Source: UBA6522 sp965221035 (GTDB lineage: Bacteria > Pseudomonadota > Gammaproteobacteria > Steroidobacterales > Rariloculaceae). Taken from it: DNA of 64,000 nucleotides. Shown one piece after another: positions 41,325 through 50,344 of the stretch; position 1 is the first letter of the stretch; each line of letters opens with the position of its first letter. The position numbers and the translations under genes were made by a program. The notes beneath the pieces were generated by a model. It saw only the letters and a program-made list of their open reading frames with translations, was not told the DNA's origin and made no database searches. The stretch spans positions 992,001-1,056,000 of the forward strand of contig OZ244860.1 in the NCBI GenBank assembly GCA_965221035.1. The letters are read 5' to 3'.

Positions 41325-43969
41325 GCACCAACCACGTGGAAAACGAGAAGAACTTTGCAAGTGCACTGATCTCCGCTCTTTCAATCTACCAGGAAGCTCC
41401 GACACGAGCCGAGGTGGAAGAAAAGGCGGAAGGTCTGGCAAAAATATTCGGGTATGCCGGAAGCCTCGACACGATTATAGAAGAAGCGATGATTGCCGTT
41501 GATACAAGAATGGGGACTGGTGTTTCTCTTGTCGATGTGGAAGCGGAGCACGACGAAGAATGGGTGCGTAAGCGTGATGATATTTCCTGGACATACTCAG
41601 ACGCTTACGAGGCATTTCTCAAACAGGAGCGGTGGCATCCGAACGTAGTACAGTCATTAAGCGACGTTGGCGCTCGAATTCTCGGACATCTGCAAGACCC
41701 GTTGAGTGAAGGTGAATGGGATCGGAGAGGCCTTGTTATTGGTCATGTCCAGTCAGGCAAAACCGCCAATTATATGGGGCTAATCGCCAAGGCGGCAGAT
41801 GCCGGTTATAAATTCATCATTGTGATCGCAGGTATTCACAATAATCTTCGAAAACAGACCCAGGAGCGCATTGATGAGGGGTTCGTTGGTCGTTTAAGCG
41901 ATCCTGAAAACCGTGCGCCTGTAGGTGTGGGCCTGGCCAAAGGTTATCCTCATCCAGCGACGCTCACCAATATCTATGATGATTTCAACAAGAAGACCGC
42001 AGCTCAAAGTGGTTGGAAACTGAATGATTTCAGTAAGCCTATCATTCTGGTGATCAAGAAGAACGTAAGAACGCTAAATGCACTACATACTTGGCTGAGC
42101 GAAATGAATGTACAGGGTGGTAGAATTGCAGACGTACCCATGTTGATGATTGATGATGAGGCCGACAGTGCGTCAATCAACACCAATAAAGAAGACCTGG
42201 ACCCGACCAAAACAAACGCGATGATAAGAAAGGTTTTGGGCCTATTCATGAAGTCCTGTTATGTCGGCTACACAGCTACACCGTTTGCAAACATCTTCAT
42301 CAATCCTGACTCATATGATGAAGATGTACGGGAGGAGTTGTTTCCTCGTGATTTCATCTATTGCCTGGATGCCCCCAATACGTACTTCGGTCCGGAAAAG
42401 GTTTTTCTGGACGACACTACAAGTGCCACGATCCTGGAGCCGATTGGAGATTGTGAAGAGTATCTGCCATTCACGCACAAAAAGGATCATGATCTTTTTG
42501 AACTGCCGCCATCTCTATATCGGGCAATAAATCAGTTTGTTCTCGTCAGAGCTATTCGCAACCTTCGCGACCAAGCGAACAAGCATTGCTCCATGATGGT
42601 CAATGTATCCCGCTTCGTGGACATTCAAATGGCTATAAGAAGTTTCGTAAGCGTCTATGAAAAGAGGCTGCGTGAGGCCGTAAAAGCCAACTATGCAATG
42701 CCAGACGATATTGCTGACAAAAACGAATATATGCGCGCCTTAAAGGACGTATATCTTGAAGACTTTTCCGGTTGTGGATTTCAGTGGCCTGAGATCAAAG
42801 CAGCGCTTTACGAAGCATGTGAAAGCGTTCGTTTGTTTGTTGTGAACAGCAAGTCAGACGAAGTGCTTGATTACAGGAAGTATGAGCGCGATGGTCAGAG
42901 TCTGACTGCCATAGCTATAGGTGGTTTGAGCTTGTCTCGTGGTCTGACAATAGAAGGCCTGAGTGTCAGCTACATGTATAGGAATACACGCATGTACGAC
43001 ACTCTCATGCAGATGGGGCGCTGGTTTGGCTATAGGCCCGGTTTCGAGGACATCTGCAGGGTACACCTGTCTCTGGACTCCATAGACTGGTATTCTCACA
43101 TTGCAGAAGCATCAGAAGAATTAAGACAGCAGATAAAAAGGATGCGTCGAGACCGGTTGAGCCCAAAGCAGTTTGGGCTTTATGTGCGCGCACATCCTGA
43201 TCGTCTGCTTATCACTGCGACAAACAAGATGCGTTCCGGTGAGAAAATCAAAGTAAAACAAAACTTTAGCGGGCGTTTGAGGGAAAGCTACATAATCCCC
43301 TCAAACAACAGAATAAATGAAGCAAACGAAGGTCTCATTGCGGAATTCTGGCGTGATGGATTTGGTGGAGCACTCAGGGAAACAGGTAAGGGGTGGATTG
43401 CCGATAACGTACCTGTTGAGGCTATTCAGAGTTTCCTGAACCGTTTTCAGACTCACCCTGATTTCGTAGAGCAAAAATATGCCGTTGTCGCTTATCTTCA
43501 GAAGATTGCCGATAAGTATCCCGAGGGGGATGTGTTGCTCATTTCAGTAAAAAAGAATGGTGAGGATGCATCAGGTTTTCGTTTGGGTTCTCAGGAACGC
43601 GCCAGTGCCAAACAGGTAGGTGATGCCTGGCGAACAAGTAAGGACCGCGTTGCAAGCCGGGGAGATGAGAAGCTCGGGCTTACAGAGGGGCAGAAATCAG
43701 AGGCTGAAGCAATCGCTCACGAATCCGGTGCTTATAAACCCTCGGATTTCCATTATCGTAGTGTCCGTAAAAAGCCTCTTCTTATGATCCATATTCTCGG
43801 TCCGGTTGGCTCAAAGAAAGGAACAAATAGAATTCCAGCATTCGGTGTCAGCTTTCCGCCCGGTGACTACGAAACTGAAATTAAAGTGGTTGCAAACATC
43901 GTTTGGATAGAGCGGATGCTCGGCGCTTCTGTGGACAGCCCTGACGAAGAGGATGACTATGACGAATAG
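41321..43969 (+). CDS. Z1 domain helicase-like ATPase
   Basis: An 882-residue superfamily 2-like ATPase with Z1 domain. Walker A GHVQSGKTANYMGLI at residues ~141-155, Walker B MLMIDDEADSAS, motif III CYVGYTATPFANIF, then the C-terminal half with IAIGGLSLSRGLTIEGLSVSYMYR and QMGRWFGYRPGFEDICRV (motif V/VI-like). The ATGA start overlaps the GHKL gene by four bases. In these systems Z1 is the DNA- or nucleic-acid-translocating component. All expected ATPase motifs appear intact. It is the largest gene of the operon. Confidence 0.93.
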   Translation: MSTNHVENEKNFASALISALSIYQEAPTRAEVEEKAEGLAKIFGYAGSLDTIIEEAMIAVDTRMGTGVSLVDVEAEHDEEWVRKRDDISWTYSDAYEAFLKQERWHPNVVQSLSDVGARILGHLQDPLSEGEWDRRGLVIGHVQSGKTANYMGLIAKAADAGYKFIIVIAGIHNNLRKQTQERIDEGFVGRLSDPENRAPVGVGLAKGYPHPATLTNIYDDFNKKTAAQSGWKLNDFSKPIILVIKKNVRTLNALHTWLSEMNVQGGRIADVPMLMIDDEADSASINTNKEDLDPTKTNAMIRKVLGLFMKSCYVGYTATPFANIFINPDSYDEDVREELFPRDFIYCLDAPNTYFGPEKVFLDDTTSATILEPIGDCEEYLPFTHKKDHDLFELPPSLYRAINQFVLVRAIRNLRDQANKHCSMMVNVSRFVDIQMAIRSFVSVYEKRLREAVKANYAMPDDIADKNEYMRALKDVYLEDFSGCGFQWPEIKAALYEACESVRLFVVNSKSDEVLDYRKYERDGQSLTAIAIGGLSLSRGLTIEGLSVSYMYRNTRMYDTLMQMGRWFGYRPGFEDICRVHLSLDSIDWYSHIAEASEELRQQIKRMRRDRLSPKQFGLYVRAHPDRLLITATNKMRSGEKIKVKQNFSGRLRESYIIPSNNRINEANEGLIAEFWRDGFGGALRETGKGWIADNVPVEAIQSFLNRFQTHPDFVEQKYAVVAYLQKIADKYPEGDVLLISVKKNGEDASGFRLGSQERASAKQVGDAWRTSKDRVASRGDEKLGLTEGQKSEAEAIAHESGAYKPSDFHYRSVRKKPLLMIHILGPVGSKKGTNRIPAFGVSFPPGDYETEIKVVANIVWIERMLGASVDSPDEEDDYDE

Positions 43970-44933
43970 ATCGACTCCTTGGGATGAGATTAAGTCTCCC
44001 AGCGCGGATTACAATGTCCGCCTGATCAAAAGCACAAAGGTCGTGCCCCTGTTCTGGGGAAAGGATACTGACGGACACTGTCTGTTCATTGTCGAACTCA
44101 AAGGCGATCACAGCGAGCTGTTTCAAAAGATCCGTGTCAGTATTCGGGGTGTGAAGGTTGATCTGAGACAGATGTCCTCATCAGAAAACCAGAGGCTTGT
44201 CCTGGCGCTGGAACAACACATTGATCGCGATCTGTTCTTTGGACTTTGCGAAACGCTTGCTGACAGCCTTCAGAAGGTTCCGGATTCAGCAACGGCGATG
44301 TCGGTTACTCTTGTACATCTACAGCGATGGAAGGCCTTTCTATCAGGAAGGAACGCCCGGCTCCTATCACCAGAGGAGATTCGCGGCCTTTTTGCAGAGC
44401 TGTATTTTTTGCGTGGCTTGTATAATGATCACCTGACTGAAGAAGCGGCATTATCCGCCTGGTGCGGCCCGGAAGGTGGACATCAGGACTTTTTCTTTGG
44501 AAATACGGCAGTTGAAATAAAGGCGCTCTCCGGGAAAGAGCGCAGCACGGTAAACATATCTTCGGAAGATCAGCTCGAAGCCGTTTGTGACAATCTGTTT
44601 TTAAAGGTTGTCCGGCTGGTCGATCTCCCCGAATCGTCAGGCTCGGCATCGCTCAATGAGGTTGTTCAACTCGTAGAACGTGAGCTTACTGATCCCGCTG
44701 CTCTTGAGCTGTTTGCCGAAAGACTGGCCGCGTACGGCTACGTGGAGATGCTTGATTATGATGAACCCAGGCTGGCAGTTACGGGTCAGCAGGCGTATCG
44801 GGTGGAAAACGAGTTTCCAAGGCTGATCCGTTCGCAGGTTCCACAGGGGCTGACCCGCATAAGTTATGAAATAGAACTTGAAATGATCACGCCATTTAAA
44901 TGTGATGAAGCGGACATCTGGAAGGAGGACTGA
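43959..44933 (+). CDS. PD-(D/E)XK motif protein (DUF4420)
   Basis: A 324-residue protein with PD-(D/E)XK-type nuclease residues: GHQDFFFGNTAVEIKALSGKERS, with Asp ~177, Glu ~186 and Lys ~188, inside a DUF4420-like domain. The preceding LLSPEEIRGLFAELYFLRGL helix is typical. It is the probable DNA-cutting subunit. Start ATG 43959 is used because GAAGAGG (43946-43952) is 6 bases upstream; ATG 43953 abuts that site. It overlaps Z1 by 11 bases, and its stop abuts the AIPR GTG. Confidence 0.88.
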   Translation: MTNRSTPWDEIKSPSADYNVRLIKSTKVVPLFWGKDTDGHCLFIVELKGDHSELFQKIRVSIRGVKVDLRQMSSSENQRLVLALEQHIDRDLFFGLCETLADSLQKVPDSATAMSVTLVHLQRWKAFLSGRNARLLSPEEIRGLFAELYFLRGLYNDHLTEEAALSAWCGPEGGHQDFFFGNTAVEIKALSGKERSTVNISSEDQLEAVCDNLFLKVVRLVDLPESSGSASLNEVVQLVERELTDPAALELFAERLAAYGYVEMLDYDEPRLAVTGQQAYRVENEFPRLIRSQVPQGLTRISYEIELEMITPFKCDEADIWKED

Positions 44934-47000
44934 GTGGAGCTCACTGCAGAGGAATTTTTCCACGATTTCAGACAGGAATTAATGGCTGGGGCAGAAGCGA
45001 ACAGCGCTTTTCAGCTCGCCGAGTTCATGGAAGCCATTTCAGATGAACTGACCGAAACTGGTTTTATCGAGGGGTTCGAGTTCTGTCACTATCGAGCGCA
45101 ACGAGGTATGCGCGTTGATGGTTATTGGTTCTCGGAAGAAGACACCCTTGACCTGTTTGTGGCTGATTTTGAAAGCAGAGATGAACTCTCATCCCTGACG
45201 CAGACTGATACAACCTCTACTTTTAAGCGCCTGACGAGCTTCTTTGATGCGAGCCGTAACAAAGAACTTTTCCGGGAGCTTGAGGAAACCTCACCGGAGT
45301 ACGGGCTTGCCCGTCAGATTTCCGACCGGAAAAATCTGATACGCCGCGTGAACTACTACCTTGTCTCCGAACGCATACTTAGCGACCGACTTCAGACGAT
45401 CGAAGATAATGAAATCGGCGGTTCGCCCGCAACTTATCACATCTGGGATATTTCAAGGCTCCAACGGCAAAGAAGTTCTCGCGGTCGCAAGGAGGCTCTT
45501 GATCTCAACCTTGTTGAGATGTTCGGAGAAGGAATTCCCTGTCTTCGTGCACACCTTGGTTCAGACGCATACCCCTCGTATCTGGTGGTAATGCCAGGGC
45601 AAGTGCTTTCCGAACTGTACGGAAAATATGGGGCGCGGCTGCTAGAGCAGAATGTACGATCATTTCTTCAGGCGCGCGGAAAGGTGAACAAGGGCATTCG
45701 GACCACTATTCTGACCGAGCCAAATATGTTTTTTCCCTTTAACAACGGGATCACAGCTACGGCTCAGGAGATAGAAGTAGAGCCTACGCAGGAAGGATTG
45801 CAGATAAACCGCATCAGGGATTTGCAGATCGTTAACGGTGGACAAACAACGGCATCACTCTTTCATACTGCACGTCGGGATAAGGCTCCAATGGACGGTA
45901 TTTTTGTGCAGATGAAGTTGTCAGTCGTTGACAGCGAGGATAGCGAGACCATCGTTCCGCGTATATCAGAATACGCGAACACACAGAACAGGGTTAATGC
46001 AGCGGACTTCTACTCGAATCATCCATTCCATATCAGGATAGAGAAATTCTCCAGGCGTATATGGGCACCGGCACAACAGGGTGCACAGCGAGAGACAAAG
46101 TGGTTCTACGAGCGCGCGCGCGGGCAATATGCAGATTCGCAATCCAAGCTTACGCAGGCCGAGACACGAAGATTCAGGGCGGAATATCCAAAACCGCAGA
46201 TGTTTACGAAGACGGATTTGGCAAAATTCGAAAATGTCTGGGATGAGCACCCGAGATGGGTAAACCTGGGTGCACAGAAGAACTTTGCACGATACGCAGC
46301 CAGGATCGGTAAGGAGTGGGTCAAATCAACGGAGAGTTTCAATGAGTTCTATTATCGAAGAGCAATTGCGCGGGCAATTGTATTTCGAAGAACCGAGAAA
46401 CTGGTGTCAGACCAGCCCTGGTACAACGGGGGCTACCGAGCGAACATAGTCGCGTATACCATAGCGGTGTTAAGCGAATGCTCTAGACAGCGTAAGAAGT
46501 CTATCGACTACAGCAGAATCTGGAGCAATCAAAAACTGCCGGAGTCTCTTGTTGACGCCCTAGCGATAGCCGCAAGGTTCGTGAACGGCGATATCGCGAA
46601 TCCCCCTTTAGGAATATCCAACATATCTGAGTGGTGTAAGAAAGAAGGTTGTTGGCAGAGGATTCTGAATAATATATCTCAGTTGGAAGATGATTTGCCG
46701 GAAAGGTTCTGGAAGGAGCTTGTTTCTATAGAAGAAGAAATGGAAAGGGCAAAAGCAGCCAAGAAGACGCAAAAAATTGATGACGGCATTGAAGCGCAGA
46801 AACAGATTTTTGAAGTGGACTCTAAGATCTGGGCCAAAATTTTGACCGAGGGCAATGAGAAACAACTTTTTTCGGCTAAAGACGTTGGAATCCTGAATAT
46901 TGCAAAGAGTATTCCATCGAAAATACCTACCGAGAAACAGAGCTTCATACTGCTTGAAATTCTTGAGAAGGCAAGGTCAGAAGGGATTCAGGTTGACTGA
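44934..47000 (+). CDS. AIPR family phage-resistance protein
   Basis: A 688-residue protein with the AIPR (abortive infection phage resistance) domain. Its core is NMFFPFNNGITATAQEIEVE, QIVNGGQTTASLFHTARRDKA and LSVVDSEDSETIVPRISEYANTQNRVNAADFYSNHPFH, spaced as in the family. It starts at GTG immediately after the DUF4420 stop. The N-terminal 250 residues have DLFVADFESRDELSS and other unassigned features. AIPR proteins are thought to be effectors of abortive infection; the catalytic mechanism is not established. C-terminal helical region ends in a coil-like segment (EEEMERAKAAKKTQKI). Confidence 0.9.
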   Translation: MELTAEEFFHDFRQELMAGAEANSAFQLAEFMEAISDELTETGFIEGFEFCHYRAQRGMRVDGYWFSEEDTLDLFVADFESRDELSSLTQTDTTSTFKRLTSFFDASRNKELFRELEETSPEYGLARQISDRKNLIRRVNYYLVSERILSDRLQTIEDNEIGGSPATYHIWDISRLQRQRSSRGRKEALDLNLVEMFGEGIPCLRAHLGSDAYPSYLVVMPGQVLSELYGKYGARLLEQNVRSFLQARGKVNKGIRTTILTEPNMFFPFNNGITATAQEIEVEPTQEGLQINRIRDLQIVNGGQTTASLFHTARRDKAPMDGIFVQMKLSVVDSEDSETIVPRISEYANTQNRVNAADFYSNHPFHIRIEKFSRRIWAPAQQGAQRETKWFYERARGQYADSQSKLTQAETRRFRAEYPKPQMFTKTDLAKFENVWDEHPRWVNLGAQKNFARYAARIGKEWVKSTESFNEFYYRRAIARAIVFRRTEKLVSDQPWYNGGYRANIVAYTIAVLSECSRQRKKSIDYSRIWSNQKLPESLVDALAIAARFVNGDIANPPLGISNISEWCKKEGCWQRILNNISQLEDDLPERFWKELVSIEEEMERAKAAKKTQKIDDGIEAQKQIFEVDSKIWAKILTEGNEKQLFSAKDVGILNIAKSIPSKIPTEKQSFILLEILEKARSEGIQVD

Positions 47001-47019
47001 AGAAATATGAAGTTTTGAG

Positions 47020-47901
47020 ATGCTGTATAAATTCGCGCCACCCAATGAATATACGTTGAAAAATCTGAAAGAACGAAAATTTATATGCCGACATTTTTCT
47101 GAGTTTAATGATCCATTTGAATTCTGGGGAAATCTGAAGAGAAAAATCCCATCTGCTGAAAATGAAGAAGCGCGATTTAAAGATGCTCTTAAAACATGGG
47201 GGTTCACACCTGAGAGCCTTAATGACTTGAATTTGGAACACGAGGAGTATTTTGAATCTCTGGCGGATGGCGCACCTGATTTCGGCGCGATGTATGACTA
47301 TACACGTATTGCCTGTTTTGGATCTGACATAGGTAATCTGTTGATGTGGTCTCACTACGCTGATGGCCTTCGAGGTTTGTGTCTGGAACTGGACTTTGAC
47401 CTGGATGTGATAGGCGGGCTCAACAAGAGCCGCGTTTATATGACATCAGTTCGATACACCAACACACCTCCTGTTGTCGATGCGTTCAATTTTGCTGTGG
47501 CGGAGGATCAGATTGATTATCACGTAATGGCGATTGAAGAGGCAAAACAACTCGGAGATACGCGATGGGTGGACCAGTACAAGGAAGTATTGGAGGAGGA
47601 GTCCCGGAAGATACGAGACTCCATCTGGGATGATGCTTTCGCCACAAAACCTGTGGAGTGGGAATATGAGCAGGAAAAGAGACTGCTAGTTTACATGGAC
47701 AGTGACAACGGCAAACCAGAATTTATGGAGTACCCGAAAGGGGCTCTAAAAAGAATCGTCCTTGGTGAGAAGATGCCTGAAGAGTTCAGAGAAGCTGTTA
47801 TGGAGCTTGTAAAAAAATATTGTTCTGATGTTCCTGTCTGGGTTGCAACCAGATCATCAAAATGCTTCCAGATCAAGCTAGAACAGTTTGATCCTCAGTA
47901 A
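47020..47901 (+). CDS. DUF2971 domain protein
   Basis: A 293-residue protein beginning LYKFAPPNEYTLKNLKERKFICRHFSEFNDPFEFWG and containing IACFGSDIGNLLMWSHYADGLRGLCLELDFDLD, both hallmarks of DUF2971. Function is unknown, but DUF2971 genes are frequently found in defence islands, and some are candidate toxic effectors. It lies 19 bases downstream of AIPR on the same strand, so it is probably part of the operon. It is the most AT-rich gene of the island. No terminator is visible before the IS remnants at 48 kb. Confidence 0.82.
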   Translation: MLYKFAPPNEYTLKNLKERKFICRHFSEFNDPFEFWGNLKRKIPSAENEEARFKDALKTWGFTPESLNDLNLEHEEYFESLADGAPDFGAMYDYTRIACFGSDIGNLLMWSHYADGLRGLCLELDFDLDVIGGLNKSRVYMTSVRYTNTPPVVDAFNFAVAEDQIDYHVMAIEEAKQLGDTRWVDQYKEVLEEESRKIRDSIWDDAFATKPVEWEYEQEKRLLVYMDSDNGKPEFMEYPKGALKRIVLGEKMPEEFREAVMELVKKYCSDVPVWVATRSSKCFQIKLEQFDPQ

Positions 47902-48024
47902 TTTCATATCTTACCCCTCGGCACATTTTCGCTACAAGGAGGAACCCGCCGCGCTTATTTACTTATGAAGTATCATGCTGGTGAGCAACTCTAGGTTGCT
48001 TGCGTGAGGTGGTCCCACATCTTT

Positions 48025-48399
48025 GTACAGTCCGTTAAGGTGTACTCCAATGTCGACAGGAGGCACTGGGATGGCGAAGAAGAGGCGTCGTTTCACTGCG
48101 CGTTTCAAGAAGCGGGTGGCGTTGGAGGCGTTGCGTGAACGTGAGAAGATTCAGGAGATTGCGGCGCGTCACCAAGTGCAACCGAGCCAGGTGACCGCTT
48201 GGAAGCGCAAGGGGCTGGAGGACGTGTTCTCTGGCTCGGGATCGAAGCGCGCGGCGGACCATGAGGCGACGATCCGGGAGCTTCACGCGAAGATTGGCGA
48301 GTTGACGGTGGAGCGGGATTTTTTCTTCGCGGGTTGGAGCACTGAGGCGTTCGCAGCGGGCGGCGATGATCGAGCGCACCGGTCCGTTGTCGTTGTCGC
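48025..48399 (+). mobile_element. IS3-family element, 5' remnant
   Basis: Left end of an IS3-family insertion sequence. It contains a possible terminal sequence TGTACTCC-like region near 48036-48048, orfA and the first ~20 codons of orfB. It stops abruptly at ~48399 where IS21-type terminal sequence begins. orfB and the right end are missing, so the element cannot transpose by itself. Confidence 0.75.
48071..48399 (+). pseudogene. IS3-family transposase OrfA with truncated OrfB
   Basis: MAKKRRRFTARFKKRVALEALREREKIQEIAARHQVQPSQVTAWKRKGLEDVF is a standard IS3 OrfA HTH, followed by the coiled-coil ELHAKIGELTVERDF. After this the reading frame changes: an OrfB-like segment (QRAAMIERTGPLSLS) is visible in another frame between ~48334 and 48399 and is then cut by the IS21 remnant. 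The frame shift is in a run of T at 48318-48323 and may reflect the family's programmed frameshift or an indel. GGAGG precedes the ATG. Confidence 0.75.
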
Positions 48400-48405
48400 T
48401 GTCAA

Positions 48406-48449
48406 TGCTGAAGTAATTTTCCCCAGTAGTGCTGAAGTAAATTTCCCCA
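48406..48449. repeat. two 20-bp direct repeats of an IS21-type end
   Basis: 48406-48425 and 48430-48449 share TGCTGAAGTAA and TTTCCCCA, with one mismatch and a four-base separation. Multiple short terminal repeats of this sort are usual at IS21-family ends, where the transposase binds. Confidence 0.75.
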
Positions 48450-48464
48450 TCTTTTCTTATTTGG

Positions 48465-49310
48465 TTATTTTATTTCGATGTTTTTTCGAGGCCGGCCACG
48501 GCGTCGTTTGGGCTTGGTCATGGCCGAGACGGGGGGCAGCCGCAGGCTGTCGGGAACGAGCTTGGCGTGTTCTCTGAGCCGGTAGCTGTTGCCGGCGATT
48601 TCGATCACGATGGCATGGTGCAGCAGCCGGTCCAGGAGCGCGGCGGCCACCACGGTGTCGCCGAACACCTCGCCCCACTCGCTGAAGCCGCGGTTGGAGG
48701 TCAGGATGACGGCGCCGCGCTCGTAGCGGGCGTTGACGAGTTGGAAGAACAGGTTCGCGCCGCCTTTTTGCACGGGCAGATACCCGACTTCGTCGATGAT
48801 GAGTAGCGCCGGGCGGGTGATGAAGGCGATGCGCTGGGTGAGTTTGCCTTCGCGTTCGGCCTTGGTGAGGGTATCGATGATTTCTGCCAAGGTGGCGAAG
48901 TACACGATTTTGCCGGCCTTGACGGCTTCCACGCCCAGGGCGACGGCCAGATGGCTCTTGCCGGTGCCGGGCGGACCCAGCAGATGGATGACCTCGCCGC
49001 GCTCGATGAAGCTCAGTTCGGCCAGGGCCAGGATGCGGTTCTTGTCCAGCGAGGGCTGGAAGCTGAAGTCGAAGCCTTCCAGCGTCTTGATGCGGGTCAG
49101 CCGGGCGGTCATCAGGCAGGACTTGATGCGGCGGGTCTCGCGCGTGGCCCGTTCCTCGCCGAGCAGCTCGTCGAGGAACTCCAGCGCCGAGAGTTGACCG
49201 TCCTCGACCCGGCGCACGCAGTCGTCGAGCACTTCCAGGGCCCGGCTCATCTTCATGCCCACCAGGTGCGCGCGCAGGCGCTCCAGCGGTGTCTGCGGCA
49301 GCGCGTTCAT
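48465..49310 (-). CDS. istB: IS21-family helper ATPase IstB
   Basis: A 281-residue AAA+ protein that aids IstA target-site selection: HLLGPPGTGKSHLAVALGVEAVK (Walker A), LLIIDEVGYLPVQKGGANLFFQLVNARYERGAVILTSNRGFSEWGEVFGD (Walker B and downstream IstB signature), ending with a basic KPKRRRGRPRKNIE tail. Full length and apparently intact. It overlaps the istA end by a few bases. Without a functional istA it cannot drive transposition, though it could act in trans. Confidence 0.95.
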   Translation of the reverse strand: MNALPQTPLERLRAHLVGMKMSRALEVLDDCVRRVEDGQLSALEFLDELLGEERATRETRRIKSCLMTARLTRIKTLEGFDFSFQPSLDKNRILALAELSFIERGEVIHLLGPPGTGKSHLAVALGVEAVKAGKIVYFATLAEIIDTLTKAEREGKLTQRIAFITRPALLIIDEVGYLPVQKGGANLFFQLVNARYERGAVILTSNRGFSEWGEVFGDTVVAAALLDRLLHHAIVIEIAGNSYRLREHAKLVPDSLRLPPVSAMTKPKRRRGRPRKNIEIK

Positions 49311-50305
49311 GAGCGTGCGCCGCCGGCCAGGGCGTGGCCGATGTGCTCGTAGACGCTCAGATCCCGGCGCCGCACGGTGTGCCCGGGAGGCATCAGCACG
49401 ACTTCATCCGCCTGCCGGGGGGGCACCGGAGCCCGGCGGCGGCCAGCGCCGGTGACCGGGTGCCAGTCGGCGCAGGCCGCGACCGTGCAGCAACGGGTGC
49501 ACCGCCACCAGGCGGCGGCCTTCGTAGATGCGCACTTCATCGGCCAGGGTGTGCACCTCCACCACCCGCCGACGGGTGCGGTCCGGCACACTGTAGAGGT
49601 TGCCGTTGACGCTGACCATGCCGTCGTGGCTGACCCGGCGCTGCAGGCTCAACACCGCCTTGAACGGCGTGACGGGCAACGGCAGAAGCTGCGGCCGCTC
49701 CTCGGCAAAGGCCTCGCCGACGACCCGCCGCGTGGTGCCGTGGCAACGCACGTTGGCCACACCAGCCCGCCACTCGGCGAACTGCGCGTTCAGATCCTCA
49801 AGGTTGGCGAAACAACCGCCGAGGAAGAAGTCGTCGCGGATGTAACTGAACGGGCGTTCCACCTTGCCCTTGGTCTTGGCCCGGTACGGGGCGCAGGCAC
49901 GGGGACGGAACCCGTAGTGTTCGGCCAACTCCAGCAGTCGCGGATGGTAGACCACGTGGCGGGCCTCGTCCTCGCCCAGCACCGCGGTCTTCATCCGGTC
50001 GTAGAGGATCTGCCGGGGCACCCCGCCGAGCTCCTCGAATGCCCGCATGTGGCAGCGCAGCACACTGGCCAGGTGCTGCCCGAACACGAACTGACCGGTC
50101 AGCAAACGGCAGTATCCGAGCACGAGGGAGAACAACCACACCACGCGGATCCGGCCCGGCTGCTCGGTGAAGTCGGTCTTGAACTGCGCAAAATCCACCT
50201 GCGCCTGTTCGCCCGGAGCGGTCTCGAAGCGGTGCTCGAAGCCCCGCTCCGGAGCTGGACGGACTTCCCGCAGGTACGCCGTCAGTTGCGAGTAACAGCC
50301 CGGAC
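49307..50305 (-). pseudogene. istA: IstA transposase, 5'-truncated and frameshifted
   Basis: Starting near 50305, QLTAYLREVRPAPERGFEHRFETAPGEQAQVDFAQF contains the first catalytic Asp of the DDE domain, followed by CRLLTGQFVFG, PRQILYDRMKTAVLG, KTKGKVERPFSYIRDDF (the catalytic Glu region) and VSHDGMVSVNGNLYSV. Around 49430-49470 the frame changes, since the typical IstA ending (VLMPPGHTVRRRDLSVYEHIG) is found in a neighbouring frame to the stop at 49307. The N-terminal HTH domain (over 100 residues) is missing. Not functional. Confidence 0.85.
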
Positions 50306-50344
50306 ATCGAGCACAGCAAGGCGCGGCGTGCGGTGCCCCGCCGT

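Larger units (their letters stand above)
37875..47901 (+). other. Mza-type / MORC-type restriction-like anti-phage defence operon
   Basis: Seven co-directional genes: m5C methyltransferase, Vsr, MutL/MORC-like ATPase, Z1 ATPase, PD-(D/E)XK DUF4420 protein, AIPR protein, DUF2971 protein. Neighbouring genes overlap by 1, 11, 4 and 11 bases, then abut, and the last follows after 19 bases, so they form one transcript. The MutL-like/Z1/PD-(D/E)XK/AIPR core is the set described for R-M-like systems with MORC-type ATPases (Iyer and Aravind) and shown to be anti-phage as Mza (Gao et al. 2020). GC is lower than the flanks, especially from 46 kb on. No integrase is present. Confidence 0.85.
48400..50305 (-). 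mobile_element. IS21-family element, truncated at its istA end
   Basis: IstB-side terminus with two 20-bp terminal repeats at 48406-48449, an intact istB and a degraded istA on the minus strand. It is inserted in the IS3 orfB at ~48400. The istA-side end is missing: IstA-like sequence stops about 40 bases before the nnrD stop codon, implying a deletion that joined the element interior to the nnrD flank. Confidence 0.8.

Noticed and set aside
48400..48577. 3' part of a continuous 184-codon OrfA reading
   Set aside because: Codons after ~48330 leave the OrfA family and cross the IS21 end; it is an accidental readthrough.
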